Source of the DNA: Hemileia vastatrix
Lineage: Eukaryota; Basidiomycota; Pucciniomycetes; Pucciniales; Zaghouaniaceae
Direction: 5' to 3'
Assembly (NCBI GenBank): GCA_030280995.1
Contig: JASXTE010000015.1
Coordinates: 3,831,001-3,895,000 of the forward strand
Length of the DNA: 64,000 nucleotides
Made by a program: the position numbers and the translations under genes. Below, piece by piece: positions 43,631-55,352 of this stretch. Numbering within the stretch: the first letter of the stretch is position 1; every line of letters starts with the position of its first letter. The notes beneath the pieces are model-generated. The model saw nothing but the letters and a program-made list of their open reading frames with translations. It was not told the DNA's origin and did not search any database.

Positions 43631-43920
43631 GGCAATGTGACATATATATTATTAAATATTCAATATGCATACATAATGAATATTAAATATTCATATAATT
43701 GATATTTAATATGAATAAATTTTGTTGAAAATATGCATATACAATACACATAAAATATGCATGTTTACTATGCAAAAAATATGCATATAAAATATGTAAG
43801 AAATATGTATATGAAATATTTAAAGAATATTCATATTCCAAATTCAAAAATACACATATCAAAATTCAAAAATATGAATATGGAATATGAAAAAAATATT
43901 TTTTTTGCTATGATTAAAAT
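43631..43920. repeat. ATGCATA/ATTCATA-rich tract
   Basis: Loose tandem of AATATGCATA and AATATTCATA motifs, like the tract at 16880-17290 in the terminal-inverted-repeat element. No inverted termini of that element are seen nearby. Confidence 0.5.
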
Positions 43921-44499
43921 ATGAATACATATATAGTGCACTACCATCCAAATTGGTTTCCTCTGTTGCACTTATCTGGCTCATTATTTCAGGAGTACTT
44001 GGTTGATTTTTATGCTCAAGTGTAACAAAACTGACTGCACTACCTTACTATGCCTTAGGAAGAACTGCATTAACAACTTAATTATTTAATATTTATTGTG
44101 TAAGGGAGGAAAGATTAATAAAATAATACACACATATATGTATAATCATGCCTACATGAAATGTGCATAGCACAAAGGCACACAAATCTGGGCCAAATGG
44201 TTTGGTTTGTGTGGAAGGCTTCTGACCATCTTTGTATCAGATGTGTATCAGGCTCATCTACCATTAAAAATCCTATATTTAAATGCACACAAACCAACAA
44301 ATAATATTATTTCTGCTCTTTTCCATGAAATGTGTTTCTTGATAACTTATATTTCATCCTCTTTTCATATGAATAATAGACATATATACAATAAATTGCT
44401 ATTTTCTATTTTTCATGATACCCATTAATTTCCTTCTCTCCCAATAACCTATAATTATTTCTTTTACCTTTCACTTCATACTCCACTTTATGTTGACCC
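43921..44499. other. AT-rich DNA without features
   Basis: No supported feature. Confidence 0.35.
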
Positions 44500-44580
44500 C
44501 TCATGTAACTAGTCCTAAATTGAATAACTTGTCTTTCAAGGGCTGCCTTTGGTCTAGGAGAACTTTAAACGGTCCAAAAG
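44500..44580 (-). repeat. Gypsy A leader remnant outside the A2 left LTR
   Basis: CTTTCAAGGGCTGCCTTTGG followed by TTTAAACGGTCCAAAAG matches the leader and primer-binding site found inside the 5' LTRs of A1 (7070-7114) and A2 (62140-62190). Its presence outside the left LTR suggests an LTR shared with, or recombined from, another Gypsy A copy. Confidence 0.55.
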
Positions 44581-45275
44581 TGGTGATAGGTGAAGGAAGA
44601 CTCAATATTTTAAAATTTGTACATATTTATTTCTTTGTAAAATATTACTCAAATATGAGGTAAAAAGATTTTTTTTTATTATTTTCAAACCTTATAAATA
44701 TACATATGTAAATACTAAGATGTTAAATAGTAGCAATAGATTGATTTTTTGTATATAAAATATAATTTAAAGTAAGAATGGAATGAAATAGTGCAGCTAG
44801 ATTGAGAGGCCTTATATAGGCAAAAATGAGAGAAACTACAGAACCAAAAGTCTACATACATAGATATCAGAGAGAGAGAAAATTCCCATAGATAAAAATT
44901 TCCAATAATAAAATGTATTCTATAAAGAATGTTATCATATACAGAATTTATATGAATATGTCAATTTTAATTCAAATTATTAGATTTATTTAAGTTTTCT
45001 GTATATGTCAAAGTAAAATAGAAATATTTGATTTTAATATTTAGTGTTTCTATTGTTTAGTCTACTTTTCAGCTGTCATGAGGATGCTGTCAAGGAATAA
45101 AAAATATGAGTGAACAATAGAATTATATTTTTACTTAAGTTTACTTATTAATTAGTTAGAATTGTATAAGTAATTTATAAAGTAAGTATCACTAATTAAA
45201 ATAAGAGGTAAATATGTAACTCTACTCTAATAAATAATTAATTATTTACTGAGGAAGTCTAGTAGCCTAGCTGAT
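44581..45275 (-). repeat. 3' LTR of Gypsy A2
   Basis: About 695 bp, clearly related to the LTR at 62191-62876 and more distantly to those of A1. It ends AGCCTAGCTGATA, so the terminal TG has mutated to TA. Confidence 0.8.
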
Positions 45276-45453
45276 ACTCCTTCACTCTAAAAAAATAATA
45301 AATAAATGCTATGAATCTCTCTTTTTATATTTCTTAAGTAGAACATAAAGGTTAGATATCTCTTTCCCAGGAATCCAAGAATCATATTCAAAGATTCATT
45401 CTTGAATCTTAATATGTATTTAGTACCTTTTTCAGCAGTGAAAATTCTCTCAT

Positions 45454-45651
45454 TTATAATCTTATCAATTTCTTTTGTCTCAGTGATTTTATTAGGGGTT
45501 TTCTTTGGTCATCCCCTCCTTTTTGGAAATAAATCACTATTGGATGTGTAAGGTTTAAAATGAGATATTGGAAAAATAGGATGTTTTCTATCATATGGAA
45601 GATACAGGATAACTTCAACTGCATTATCACCAACCATTCTTCTGACAACAA
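45454..45651 (-). pseudogene. Gypsy A2 pol C-terminus (integrase tail)
   Basis: Matches the N-terminal part of the A1 tail at 802-1101, including a GGDDQRKPLIK version of the basic stretch. It is broken by stops near 45400 and 45510. Confidence 0.55.
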
Positions 45652-45816
45652 ATGGACCTAAAATTGGTCTTTTAACTTTTTAATAACTTCTAAATTGAAG
45701 TGGAATATAGAAATCAGTACTTCATCACCCTTCTCAAAAGTGTATACTTTATAGGACTTGTCCCACCTCTTCTTCACATATTCAAAAGATTTTTCAATAA
45801 ATTTTTTAGCATGACT

Positions 45817-46560
45817 TCAGAAAAGTTTTTGCATTTGAATAAAATATTTTACACCAGGATGTAAATACAATTTAGGTATTTTATTATTGAGAATTTGGGC
45901 AGGAGTATTTGGAGAATATCCAAGCCAGCACTCAAAAGGCTTCTTCTGAAAAACAGAATGGACATCGCTATTATAAGAAATTTCAATCCAGCAAGTAGTG
46001 TGACCCAATCATGAGTTAACCTGTCATTGTCTTTATACTCAATGCCAAATACACAATACCATCTTTTCATGTTCTCTAGGGTCTGAATCATACTTTCAGT
46101 TAATCCATCAGTTTGAGGATGATGAGCAGTAGAAAGCTTTAGATCACAACCACAAAAATCCATCAGAGACATCCAAAAGTCAGAAGTAAATTTAGGGTCT
46201 CTGTCAGAGATTATGGACTTTGTGAAGCCAGAAGTATTAAACGTATGAGACCACCACAAGAAGCCTAATTCTTTAGTAGAAACATTTTTGTGAGTAGAGA
46301 TGAATTTACACATTTTTTTTAAATCTTTCCACAATAACCCAGCAAGAGTTATAACTGTCTATCCATGAAATAGGCAATTCTATTACAAAGTCCAAGTTTA
46401 TAACTTGCCATGGTGCATCAGGAAATTCAATATGTTTCATCAATCTAGCTCTTTTTCCAGTTAATTTTTTTGATTTCTGGAAATAATCACAGGATTCAAC
46501 ATATTTTTTGGTTTCTTTAGACATATGAGCCCACCAAGAAGTGTTCTTTATTCTAATCAT
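45817..46560 (-). pseudogene. Gypsy A2 integrase
   Basis: The 5' piece (46306-46560) has MSKETKKYVESCDYFQKSKK from the zinc-binding domain and the core start LDFVIELPISW. The larger piece (45849-46334) has SIISDRDPKFTSDFWMSLMD with the second catalytic Asp and LSTAHHPQTDGLTESMIQTL with the catalytic Glu. All three catalytic residues can be seen across the two frames, which makes this the best integrase of the A family in the window. It is separated into at least three frames. Confidence 0.86.
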
Positions 46561-46702
46561 TGTTTTTCTTAAGATAAAAATTTCCTGCTAATATGTCATC
46601 ATGACTAATTTTCAAGATGAGTTATTTCATAGAAATAGAAATAACAACATTAATCAAATTTCTTCTATAATAGAAATAGCCTTCATCAATTAAAAATTTA
46701 CC

Positions 46703-47185
46703 TTAGTTTGATGGAAGGGTTTTAATAAATGTTTGTGTGGAAGTATTATTTGGATCATTTAATATAGTACCCAGCTTTTTTATGTCAGTGTCTTTATCAT
46801 ATGAATCCAGAATAAGCTGTAAAAGCTCTTCCTCCATATCAACCACATATATTCCATGAATGTGAACTATTTTATTCTCAGAATCATATGCAGGATTGGA
46901 GTCATCATTTTGCAAAGGTAACCTAGATAAAATAACCACATTTGAGTGTTTAATACCAGCCTTATGAATTATTTTCATTCTTCCTCTGTATTCCTGAAAA
47001 GCCAACTGCCATCTGAACATGTGTCTGATAGGTATTTTTAAGTTTAAGAGGGACTTTAATGCACTGCAGTTAGTGACAAGTTCACATTTCTGGTCATCCA
47101 GATAATAATTTAGTTTCTCCAGATCCCACACAACTGCCAAGCACTCAAGTTGAGTGGCACCATATTTAAATTCACTATTTCTCAA
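46703..47185 (-). pseudogene. Gypsy A2 RNase H
   Basis: A 160-residue frame parallel to A1 2276-2740: EFKYGATQLECLAVVWDLEK, RWQLAFQEYRGRMKIIHKAG and the downstream NVVILSRLPLQND. The N-terminal half lies at 47186-47410 in broken frame. Confidence 0.85.
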
Positions 47186-48208
47186 GGTTCTTGAAATACA
47201 ACAAATTACTACTTCTGATACTTTCTAATTCATAACTTGTTTTTGGTGGAGAAAAGCACCAAGGCCAAGAAAACTGGCATCAGTCTATAAAAAAAATGGT
47301 TGAGTAAAGTCAGGCAAGGCAAGAATGGGTTCTGAAATCAAAAATTTTTTCATAGTCTCAAAAGCTCTTTGTCTTTCACTGTTCCATAAAAAAGCAACAT
47401 CTTTCCTATTTTATTGGGTGAGGGGTAATGCCATGACTTGATAATTTTTAATATATTGTCTATAGTATCCACACATTCCCAAAAAACTTTGGAGCTCTCT
47501 AATTGTAGTAGGAGCTTTTAGTTGTTGCATTTCTGCTACTTTGTTCTGGTCAACATATATCTGTAATCCTGAGACAACATGACCAAGCACTTTCAAAGAA
47601 TGAAAGCCAAATTTTCATTTTTGCAAAGCAAGTGTCATATAATAGGTGGATAAGGAGATCTTCAAATTTCTTGGAGAATATGATGATATCATCAATGTAA
47701 ACCATTATCAATCAATTAATTATTTCCTGATGGAATGTGTTATCCACAACTTTTTGAAAAACTGAAGGGCATTCTTGGGGGCAAATGGCATCCTAAAATA
47801 TTTATACATACCCATATGAGAAGAAGTCATTAAAAAATTCTGTGAATTATTCTCAAAAGGTACCTGGTGATATCCCTTATTACCATCTAAACAGCTGATA
47901 TTTTTAGCACCTTGTAAGGTAGCTTGAATAGAGCTAATTCTGGGTAAAGGATAGATATCATATACAGTATAGGTATTTAATTCTCTATAATAACCACATA
48001 ACCTAGATTTTTCTGTCTCATATGAAAGCAGGACAGGTGATATAACACAATTTTTAGGTGTTTCAACTACCTTTACAATAATATTTATTTTTAAAAGGGT
48101 AGAGATATTGTCTTCAATATCTTTTCTCTTTGTGGGGGAATCAGGATAAGGCTTCTTTTTAAAACTAGGTGGTATTTCAGTTAATGGGAAAGATAATGAA
48201 AGCTTCAT
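47186..48208 (-). pseudogene. Gypsy A2 reverse transcriptase
   Basis: From 5' to 3': fingers with KKPYPDSPTKRKDIEDNIST and SRLCGYYRELNTYTVYDIYP (47720-48208). The YKYFRMPFAPKNALQ block is followed, near 47690, by VYIDDIIIFSKKFED in another frame. The connection FLGMCGYYRQYIKNYQVMAL is at 47411-47596. The catalytic YIDD is intact, but at least two frameshifts separate the pieces. Confidence 0.87.
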
Positions 48209-48439
48209 TTCTTATTTTACCAATCCTTATTCATGTGACCCATGATTAAAGGACATAAGAAAAGGTTTTATCAACTGGATGATGGAATCTTTTTCTTCAC
48301 CAGAAAATTGTTCTCCAAAAGATGCTGTTTCAATTTTAGACAGAAGGGAAGGCATTTCTTTTGTGGATCTTCCTTTATATTGAACTACAGAATAACATGT
48401 GTTGAATCTTGATGCAAATAATTTTTTGGTGGAAGAAAT
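48209..48439 (-). pseudogene. Gypsy A2 protease-RT linker
   Basis: Matches A1 3760-3960 (FGEQFSGEEKDSIIQLIKPF). The coding sequence is cut at 48439 by the Gypsy B insertion and resumes at 56995. Confidence 0.8.
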
Positions 48440-49250
48440 TGTCACGCCCCACATGACACTCGAGGCAAAAGCCGCTCATTAAATCAATAATACAGAGGTT
48501 TAAATCCATACCTGAAGTGCAGAAAGAAATTCTCCATAGCAACTGGAACTTTCCTTTGTGTACTCGCTATTCAATGGCGCTAGTCTAAACTCTAAATCTA
48601 AATTAGTCAATCTCTCAATAGTGTTTCTCAGTCTTTTCTTCAATAAGCAACGCACAGCGCAATAGTCAATGTAATGGTGCACTAAAAGGTTTTATTAAAT
48701 GTCTGTGAATCATTAAAAGGGGTAGTGAGAATGGACGGAATGGATAGTGGAGGATTAAAAGGTTAACGGATGTTAGTGAGGAGGGTCCAGGTGTAATGGA
48801 TTTATTTTTAATAGTCTGTGGTGTGTGGAATAGTGGATGGGTATGAGGTCAATGCAAAGAGGAGTAAAGGATATAAAAGGGGTTGGGATTTTGGTTCGAC
48901 ATTCTTTAGAATTAAATTATAAAACTTATATATAGTTAATAGGGGTAAAGCTTCAAGTTAAATCATTATTATTGTATCTTTTCTTATTTTCTCAGTAATC
49001 ATTTCTAAATACTAAATCTTTGATTATTGAGTTTCCAACCCTTCGTGAGATTTTAAGAATTTTCATATTACCTTTAAATTATATTAGACTTCTTCTCGAA
49101 CATATCTCGAAGCAGTAGCTCTTCCTTCGAGTCGTCTTCGAATTACTTCCTTGAACATTTCCTCTGTGCATCGAAGAAGTTTCTAAACTCCTCCCTCTAT
49201 CTCACTTCCAGGAACACCCTTAATCTTTGTGCGTAGGTTGTCCTGCGACA
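48440..49250 (+). repeat. 5' LTR of Gypsy B
   Basis: Begins TGTCACGCCCCACATG and ends TTGTCCTGCGACA. It is nearly the same as 56184-56994, and both are 811 bp long. Confidence 0.95.
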
Positions 49251-49529
49251 GTATAAAAATCTTTGTGCGTAGGTTGTCTTGCGACAGTATAAAATTATAC
49301 TGTCGCAGGACAGCCTACGCACAAAGATCGAGGGTGTTACTGGAAGTGAGATGGAGGGAGGAGTTTAGAAACTTCTTTGATGCACAGAGGGAATGTTCGA
49401 GGAAGTAATTTGAAGAGGACTTGAAGGAAGAGCTACTTCTTCGAGATATGTTCAAGAAGAAGTCTAATATAATTTAAAAGTAATATGAAAATTCTTAAAA
49501 TCTCACGAAGGGTTGGAAACTCAATAATT
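49251..49529. repeat. Snap-back inverted duplication of the LTR end
   Basis: Just inside the LTR the last ~28 bp of the LTR are repeated (49261-49286). An inverted copy of its last ~228 bp follows (49301-49529, inverse of 49023-49250). The two meet at a near-palindrome around GACAGTATAAAATTATACTG. The segment occupies the place of the primer-binding site and leader. Gypsy B2 has no such inversion after its LTR (30417 downward). Confidence 0.85.
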
Positions 49530-49541
49530 CGCGCCAGAGGC

Positions 49542-50666
49542 ATGCCAACAGCCACAGGGCCTGTTTCCCGCACTCACTCCTTGGAGCCACTTGATCTAAT
49601 GAAATGGCAACATTCAGTCCAATCTGTAGAAGACATCCCACAAGATTATGATGATTCTAGTGATGATGAAGAAGGAGAGGATACAATGCACGAGGCACCA
49701 TCCGCCCCTGCTAATCACCCTTCTGGTCAACCTTCCAAACCTAGACCATCTAATTCTCTGGAAGATTTCATGAGACTTTTCATAAAAACCCTTTCATATT
49801 CAACGTCTTCAGAGGGATCCAAATTCAAAACTCCTTCTATGAATTCTCCTGATAAATTCAATGGAGAACATCCAGACAGATTGCGGCCCTTCTTGCAAAC
49901 CTGCAAGCTCCTGTTCCATAATGACCCTCAAACCTTCAATAACGACAGATCAAAGGTTGTTTACACTTCTTCATACCAAGCGGGAAAAGCAGCAATATGG
50001 TTCGAACCTTATCTTCTCATGCTCTCTTTGACCAAAACCCACATTATTATTAATAACTGGGAAAAGTTTGAAGACCAACTCTTCACGTTGTTTGGTGACC
50101 CTAACAAAACTGACAACGCAGAAATTGAACTTGACTTTCTTCCCATGAGTGATAATGGTAAAGCCTCTAAATATATCTCGAACATCAGAAAATTCAAACT
50201 TGAGTAGGTTTTAATGATGCTGCCCTCAAGTATCATTTCAAAAAAGGACTTCCTTTGAGGATTCTGGATCAGTTAAATCTTCACAGTCAGAAGATGACTA
50301 ATTTAACGGATTTAATGGATCAAGCCCTCAAACTCGACGGCATTTACCAAGGACAACTTCAACATCATCGATATGCCAACAAATCTCAAGGCCTAAATTT
50401 TAAATTGGGACCTTCTTCACACCCATGGACAACTCAATCATGCTCGATTCAATCTAAACCCAATAAGGGAAAGGAAAAACCTTGACCTAAAAGCTCAACC
50501 CCTGGAGATATCAGCAAAATACTGGATCCTAAAGGGGAACTTAAAGAAGCTGAGAGGAAGAGAAGAGCGGATAATGGGTTATGTATGTATTGTGGGGGTA
50601 AGCACAAGCTGGAAGATTGTGTAAAGTTGAAGGAAAGAGAAGGAACTAGTTCGAAGTCAAAAAACT
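49542..50666 (+). pseudogene. Gypsy B gag
   Basis: The likely start is the ATG at 49542 (MPTATGPVSRTHSLEPLDLM); the earlier ATG at 49485 lies in the inverted LTR copy. An acidic Asp/Glu stretch is followed by the gag core (NSPDKFNGEHPDRLRPFLQT, KVVYTSSYQAGKAAIWFEPY). A TAG at 50205-50207 coincides with a frame change. The protein continues as HFKKGLPLRILDQLNLHSQK, passes a TGA at 50483-50485 and reaches a CCHC-like knuckle, CMYCGGKHKLEDC. Role: particle assembly and RNA packaging. Confidence 0.87.
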
Positions 50667-50682
50667 AGTAGATAGTTTACTT

Positions 50683-51538
50683 GTGTGCAAAGCAAACTAT
50701 CTTATCTCACCCAGTGCACAGAACTTTCATTTCTTAAAGACTGGAGTAGCCTTAAACCGCTTGAGATTCATTCTTTTTAAGGAGGATACCCCCTTCAGTT
50801 GTCTTATAAACTCTGGAGCTTCAATTTATTTTGTTATTTTATCTTTTGCTGAGAGGTTACAACTGACATTTACAGATATCAATTGAACTCCAATTTACTT
50901 GGTCAAATCAGAGGAACCCAAATATTGGGTAAGAAAGTTTAATGGGGTTTTAACTTTCCAAACTTTCCCCCCTTTGAGTGGGAATCATCAGTCTTGGACC
51001 CCCAAGGATGGACGATACCATTCTTGGCCTTGACTTTTTAACGCATTGGAATCCTGAAATTGATTGGTCATGGGGATTGATCACCCCACGCACTAAGTAT
51101 ATTTCTAATTCTTCAATGCAGGTCAATAGGGAGCTAAACAACCCGCATGACAACGTCTTGGTAGAGGGCAAATCTCTTCCAGATGACTTGCAAGCATCTG
51201 ATATTTCTTTAAATGAGAAATTGGCTAACCCTTCTAGCTTGATGACTTCACTCGAAGAGGATTTAAATTTCTTCAAAGTAATCAAATTATGCTCTCACAA
51301 TTCTGGTCTTTCCTCGACAGATTCTCTCAAAGATGATGAGGACAACCAAATAAACGTTGAAGTTATTAAATCAACTCTACCAGAAATCTATCATGATTTC
51401 ATCGATGTTTTCTCAATACTCAAGGCCGATAAGTTACCACCTCATCGATCCTACAACCATCAAATAGAGTTAATAGGTCCAGTACCTCTGGCAGGTCCTG
51501 TCTATTCTTCGTCCAAGGACAAATCTCAAATTCTTTGA
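50683..51538 (+). pseudogene. Gypsy B protease and linker
   Basis: The protease active site near 50812 reads LINSGAS, so the catalytic Asp is Asn through a G-to-A change; B2 keeps LIDSGAS. A TGA at 50884-50886 ends the first frame. The second piece (50978-51538) has RMDDTILGLDFLTHWNPEID and an acidic linker to YHDFIDVFSILKADKLPPHR. A TGA at 51536-51538 separates it from RT in the same frame. Confidence 0.85.
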
Positions 51539-52789
51539 GATTACATTGCAGAGAATGTAGCCAAAAGTTTCATCAGATCCAGTAAATCTACAACCAGCTC
51601 CCCTCTTATTTTTGTAAAGAAAAAGGACAGCAGTCTTAGGTTGTGTTTTGACTATAGAAAGCTCAACACAGTCACTAAAAAGAATGTATATCCTGTTCCT
51701 CCTATGTCATTGCTTCTTACCCTTTTCAATGGTGCTAATTTCTTTTCTAAAATTGATCTTAGAGGCACTTACAATCTTATTTGCATTGAGGAAGGTCATA
51801 AACCACTGACTGCAATGCACACTAGATTTGGTAGTTTTGAATATTTAGTTATGCCTTTTGGATTGTGTAATGCACCATCAACTTTTCAAACCTTTGTCAA
51901 TGACATCTTTCAAGATGTTGTCATCTATTTAGATGATATTTTAATTTTCTCAAAGACACTGGATGAACATATTCATCATGTTCGACAGGTTCTAAATCGA
52001 CTTTGAGATCACGGTCTCTACACCAAGCACAATAAATGTGAATTCCACCTTAAATCAATCAGTTTTTTGGGTTTTACGTTATCCACTGATGGTTTAGTCA
52101 TGGACAACAAAAAGGTCCAAAAAGTCCTGGAATGGCCTGAGCCCAAAACCATTAAATCCCTCCAGGGATTTTTGGGTTTTTCAAATTTCTATAGAAGATT
52201 TATTAAAGATTACTCTAAAACTATTTCCAATCTTACTTCTATTCTTAGAAAAGATATTCCTTTTGTTTTTACTTCTACAGAAAGAAAGGAATTTGAAGTA
52301 TTGAAGACTGCATTTACCAAAGCTCCAATTCTTCGACACTTTGATCCTTCTGCTTCGACAATTGTCGATACAGATGTGAGCGATTATGCTATTGCAGGTG
52401 TCATTTCTCAATAAAATCCTGAAAAAAAATTGTTTCATCCTGTTGCTTTTGAGTCATGTAAACTCGTTGCAATAGAATTAAATTATGAAATTCATGACAA
52501 AGAGCTTTTAGCTATTATCCATTGTCTTAAAAAATGGCGTTCTTTTCTTCTCAGCCTAGATAGCCCTTTTCAAATTTTAACAGACCATAATGCTTTGAAA
52601 TACTTCATGTCTTCCAAAGTGTTAATTAGGTGTCAAGCCAGGTGGGCTGAATTTCTGTCTGAATTTCCTTTTTCTATTTCCTATCACCCAGGTAAGAACT
52701 GCATTGTCCCAGATATCTTGTCACATTGGGACAACATTTACCCACAGCGGGGCGATGCATTTGCTGACAAGAACCCAGCAAATGTGTAA
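51539..52789 (+). pseudogene. Gypsy B reverse transcriptase and RNase H
   Basis: One continuous frame with in-frame stops at 52004-52006 and 52412-52414. Blocks in order: FVKKKDSSLRLCFDYRKLNT, FGSFEYLVMPFGLCNAPSTF, VIYLDDILIFSK (catalytic YLDD present), FLGFTLSTDGLVMDNKKVQK, then RNase H with [24 protein letters not shown] and [10 protein letters not shown]. Compared with B2, about six residues are missing just before YLDD (FQDVVIYLDD against FQDVFKQFVFVYLDN), a small in-frame deletion. It ends in a linker [13 protein letters not shown] before integrase. Confidence 0.92.
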
Positions 52790-52904
52790 TCAACTTTCAA
52801 CAAATCAATGTTAACAACTCATCAACTTAATTTGATGACAATTCAATTGTTTCAACATCCTCGAAGCTCAGTCAAAGGACAACTATTTTTTAGGGTTAAA
52901 AGAC

Positions 52905-54279
52905 AAAATAATCTTGAAGCAAGGGGCCAAAATATTTAGTATTGAATCAGGTCTATTAGTTTTTGAAGGTAGAGTAGTCATACCCGACAACAATGAAATA
53001 AAATTATGGATTTTCAATAGTCAACATGATTCTCCTTTAGCTGGTTCTTTTGGGGCTGATAAAACCTACCAGTTAATAGTGAGGGATTTCTTCTGGCCAG
53101 GAATGACCAGAGAAATCAAGTCCTATATAAGAGCTTGTTACAAATGTAATAGGAATAAGGCTCCCCGTCATCGGAAGCATGGGTTGCTTAAACCACTTCC
53201 TATTCCCTCTAAACCTTGGGAATCTTTATTGATGGATTTTATTTCTCAACTTCCTCTTTCTAATAATTTTGATGCTATATTAGTAATAGTAGATAGATTT
53301 TCAAAAATGTCTATTTTAATTAAAACCACTACTACTGCTACAGCAGAAGATTTGTCAAAATTGTTTCTAGAACATGTATTTTCCAAACATGGCTTACCTA
53401 ATGATATTATTTCAGATAGAGGCTCATTGTTTGTATCCATATTCTGGACTCAACTATGTAAACAACTCAATATCACAAGGAATCTCTCCACGGCCTATCA
53501 TCCTGAAACCAATGGGCAAACAGAAAGGGTCAACAAAATCCTCGAACTATACCTTTGAATGTATGTCAGTTACCAACAAGAAGATTGGACCACATGGTTA
53601 CCATTGGCCGAATTTGCTTATAATAACTCGACTCATTATTTGACACAACAATCTCCTTTTGAAACTGTTTATGGAAGACATCCCCAATTCAACTCGATCC
53701 ACGTAGGAACTAGTCATCCTGCTGAACATTATCTTCAAACCATATCACGACTCCAAGAGGAACTTAAATCAAATTTGGAATTAGCGATTCAAAAGGTACA
53801 AGAAACAGGCCGACAAAGATTGAAAATCTGCTTCTTCTTTTAAACCAGGCAACAAAGTATGGCTAGATGCACAAAACATTCGAACTACTCCACCATCAAA
53901 GAAAATAGTTGAAAAGCGCTTGGGACCATTCAAAATCGACTCTGAAGTCTCTAAAACTGCATTTCTACTCAAGCTACCTCCTAAATGGCAGGCTGTTTAC
54001 CCTGTTTTCCATGTATCTCTCCTGGAACTTGCTCAAGAAACATACCCAGGCAAGAACCAACCTCTGGAACCGGTTGAAGTAGAAGACCATCTACAGTGGG
54101 AAGTAAGCCGTATCCTTGATTCAAGAATATGCAAGGGGAAACTTCAATACCTTGTGGAATGGGAAGGCTTCCTTGATGATTCAAACAAAACATCCTGGGA
54201 ACCAGCCATCAATGTTTCTAACGCCCCTGAACTCCTAAAATATTTTCATCTTAAATATCCTTTAAAACCAAAATATTAA
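52905..54279 (+). pseudogene. Gypsy B integrase with chromodomain
   Basis: The zinc-binding domain has HDSPLAGSFGADKTY, then CYKCNRNKAPR. The second His of the usual GHFG is Ser here, removing one zinc ligand. The core carries LLMDFISQLPLSNNFD (Asp), DIISDRGSLFVSIFWTQLC (Asp) and STAYHPETNGQTERVNK (Glu). A TGA at 53556-53558 stands where related proteins have Trp. A frame change near 53835 leads into GNKVWLDAQNIRTTPPSKK and FHVSLLELAQ. Last comes the chromodomain (EVEDHLQWEVSRILDSRICK, YLVEWEGFLDDSNKTSWEPA), ending at 54279. Chromodomains of this class guide insertion to marked chromatin. Confidence 0.92.
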
Positions 54280-55352
54280 AACTCTTTTCTTTCTTTCTTC
54301 TCTTTAAAATCTAAAACATCTTTACCTTTTAAATTTCCTTATTCTTTCTTCTTTTCCTTTTTCCTTTTCATAAGTTTTTCAACATTCTTTAAAGTAAATA
54401 AAATAAAATTAAAATTAAATTAAAATTAAAAAAAAAATTAAAATAAATAAAATTAAATTAAATTAAAATTAAATTAAAAAATAAAAAAATAAAAATAAAA
54501 ATAAAAAAATAAAACAGAATAAATAAAATAAAATCTTCTAAAAATTTCTTTAAATTTTCTTTTCTTTTCTTTTCAATTTTCTACATACATTCTTTCCTTA
54601 AAAAATTCTTTTCCTCAAACATCAAAAATTTTTCACAAATGCAACACAACAATCTTTCTCAAATTTCACTTCAACCTCTAAATATCTCTTTTCAAATTCC
54701 TTCAAACAATTACATCTTCTTTAAAATTCTTTTTTTAAAAAAATTTTTTATTTCTTCTCTTCTTTTCTTTTTTTCTTTTTCAAATAACTAAAATTCCTTA
54801 AAACTTCAATAAAAAAAAACTTTCACAAATAAAAATTTTTTATCTTTTATTAAATTTTCATTTCCAATAAAATTATTTCAATCAACTATTTCTTTTTCCT
54901 ACTTAAATTTTTCTTTTAAAATTTAAACTAAAACTTTTCTATTAAAATTTCTTTCTTTTCTTCTTTCATTCAAAATCCTTCTTTCAAATTTAAAACAAAA
55001 TTTTATTTAAATTTTTTCTTTCTTTTTTTTCTTTTTTCTCTCAAAATCTTTTAAAATTCAAATTTTAAATTTTTAAATTAAAACAACAAAATAAAATTAA
55101 TAAATACAAATTGTTTCTACTTTTCTTTTTCTTTCTCCTTCCATTTTAAATTTTCTCCTTTATTTTCTCTCAAACCAATCCCTTCATCTTCTCCAAAATC
55201 ACCCTTTTTTCCTTCCTACATTTCTCAAAAACTTCCTCCTCTCCTACCGGTACCACTTCCCCAATTTCCAGTAGTTCTTCGGCCACTTCAAAGGAAGCGG
55301 CATGGACAATCTTATCAACTTCACTGCTTAAATATTCAATAAACCTGGTTCG
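54280..55352. other. T/C-rich untranslated stretch of Gypsy B
   Basis: About 1 kb of TTTCTTTT and AAATTAAAAT low-complexity DNA between pol and the antisense gene. No frame over 60 codons is credible. The region is part of the element, since it lies between its LTRs. Confidence 0.7.

Noticed and set aside
49485..49541. ATG at 49485 as the Gypsy B gag start
   Set aside because: These codons lie in the inverted LTR copy and at its edge. The ATG at 49542 is the first in unique sequence before the gag core.
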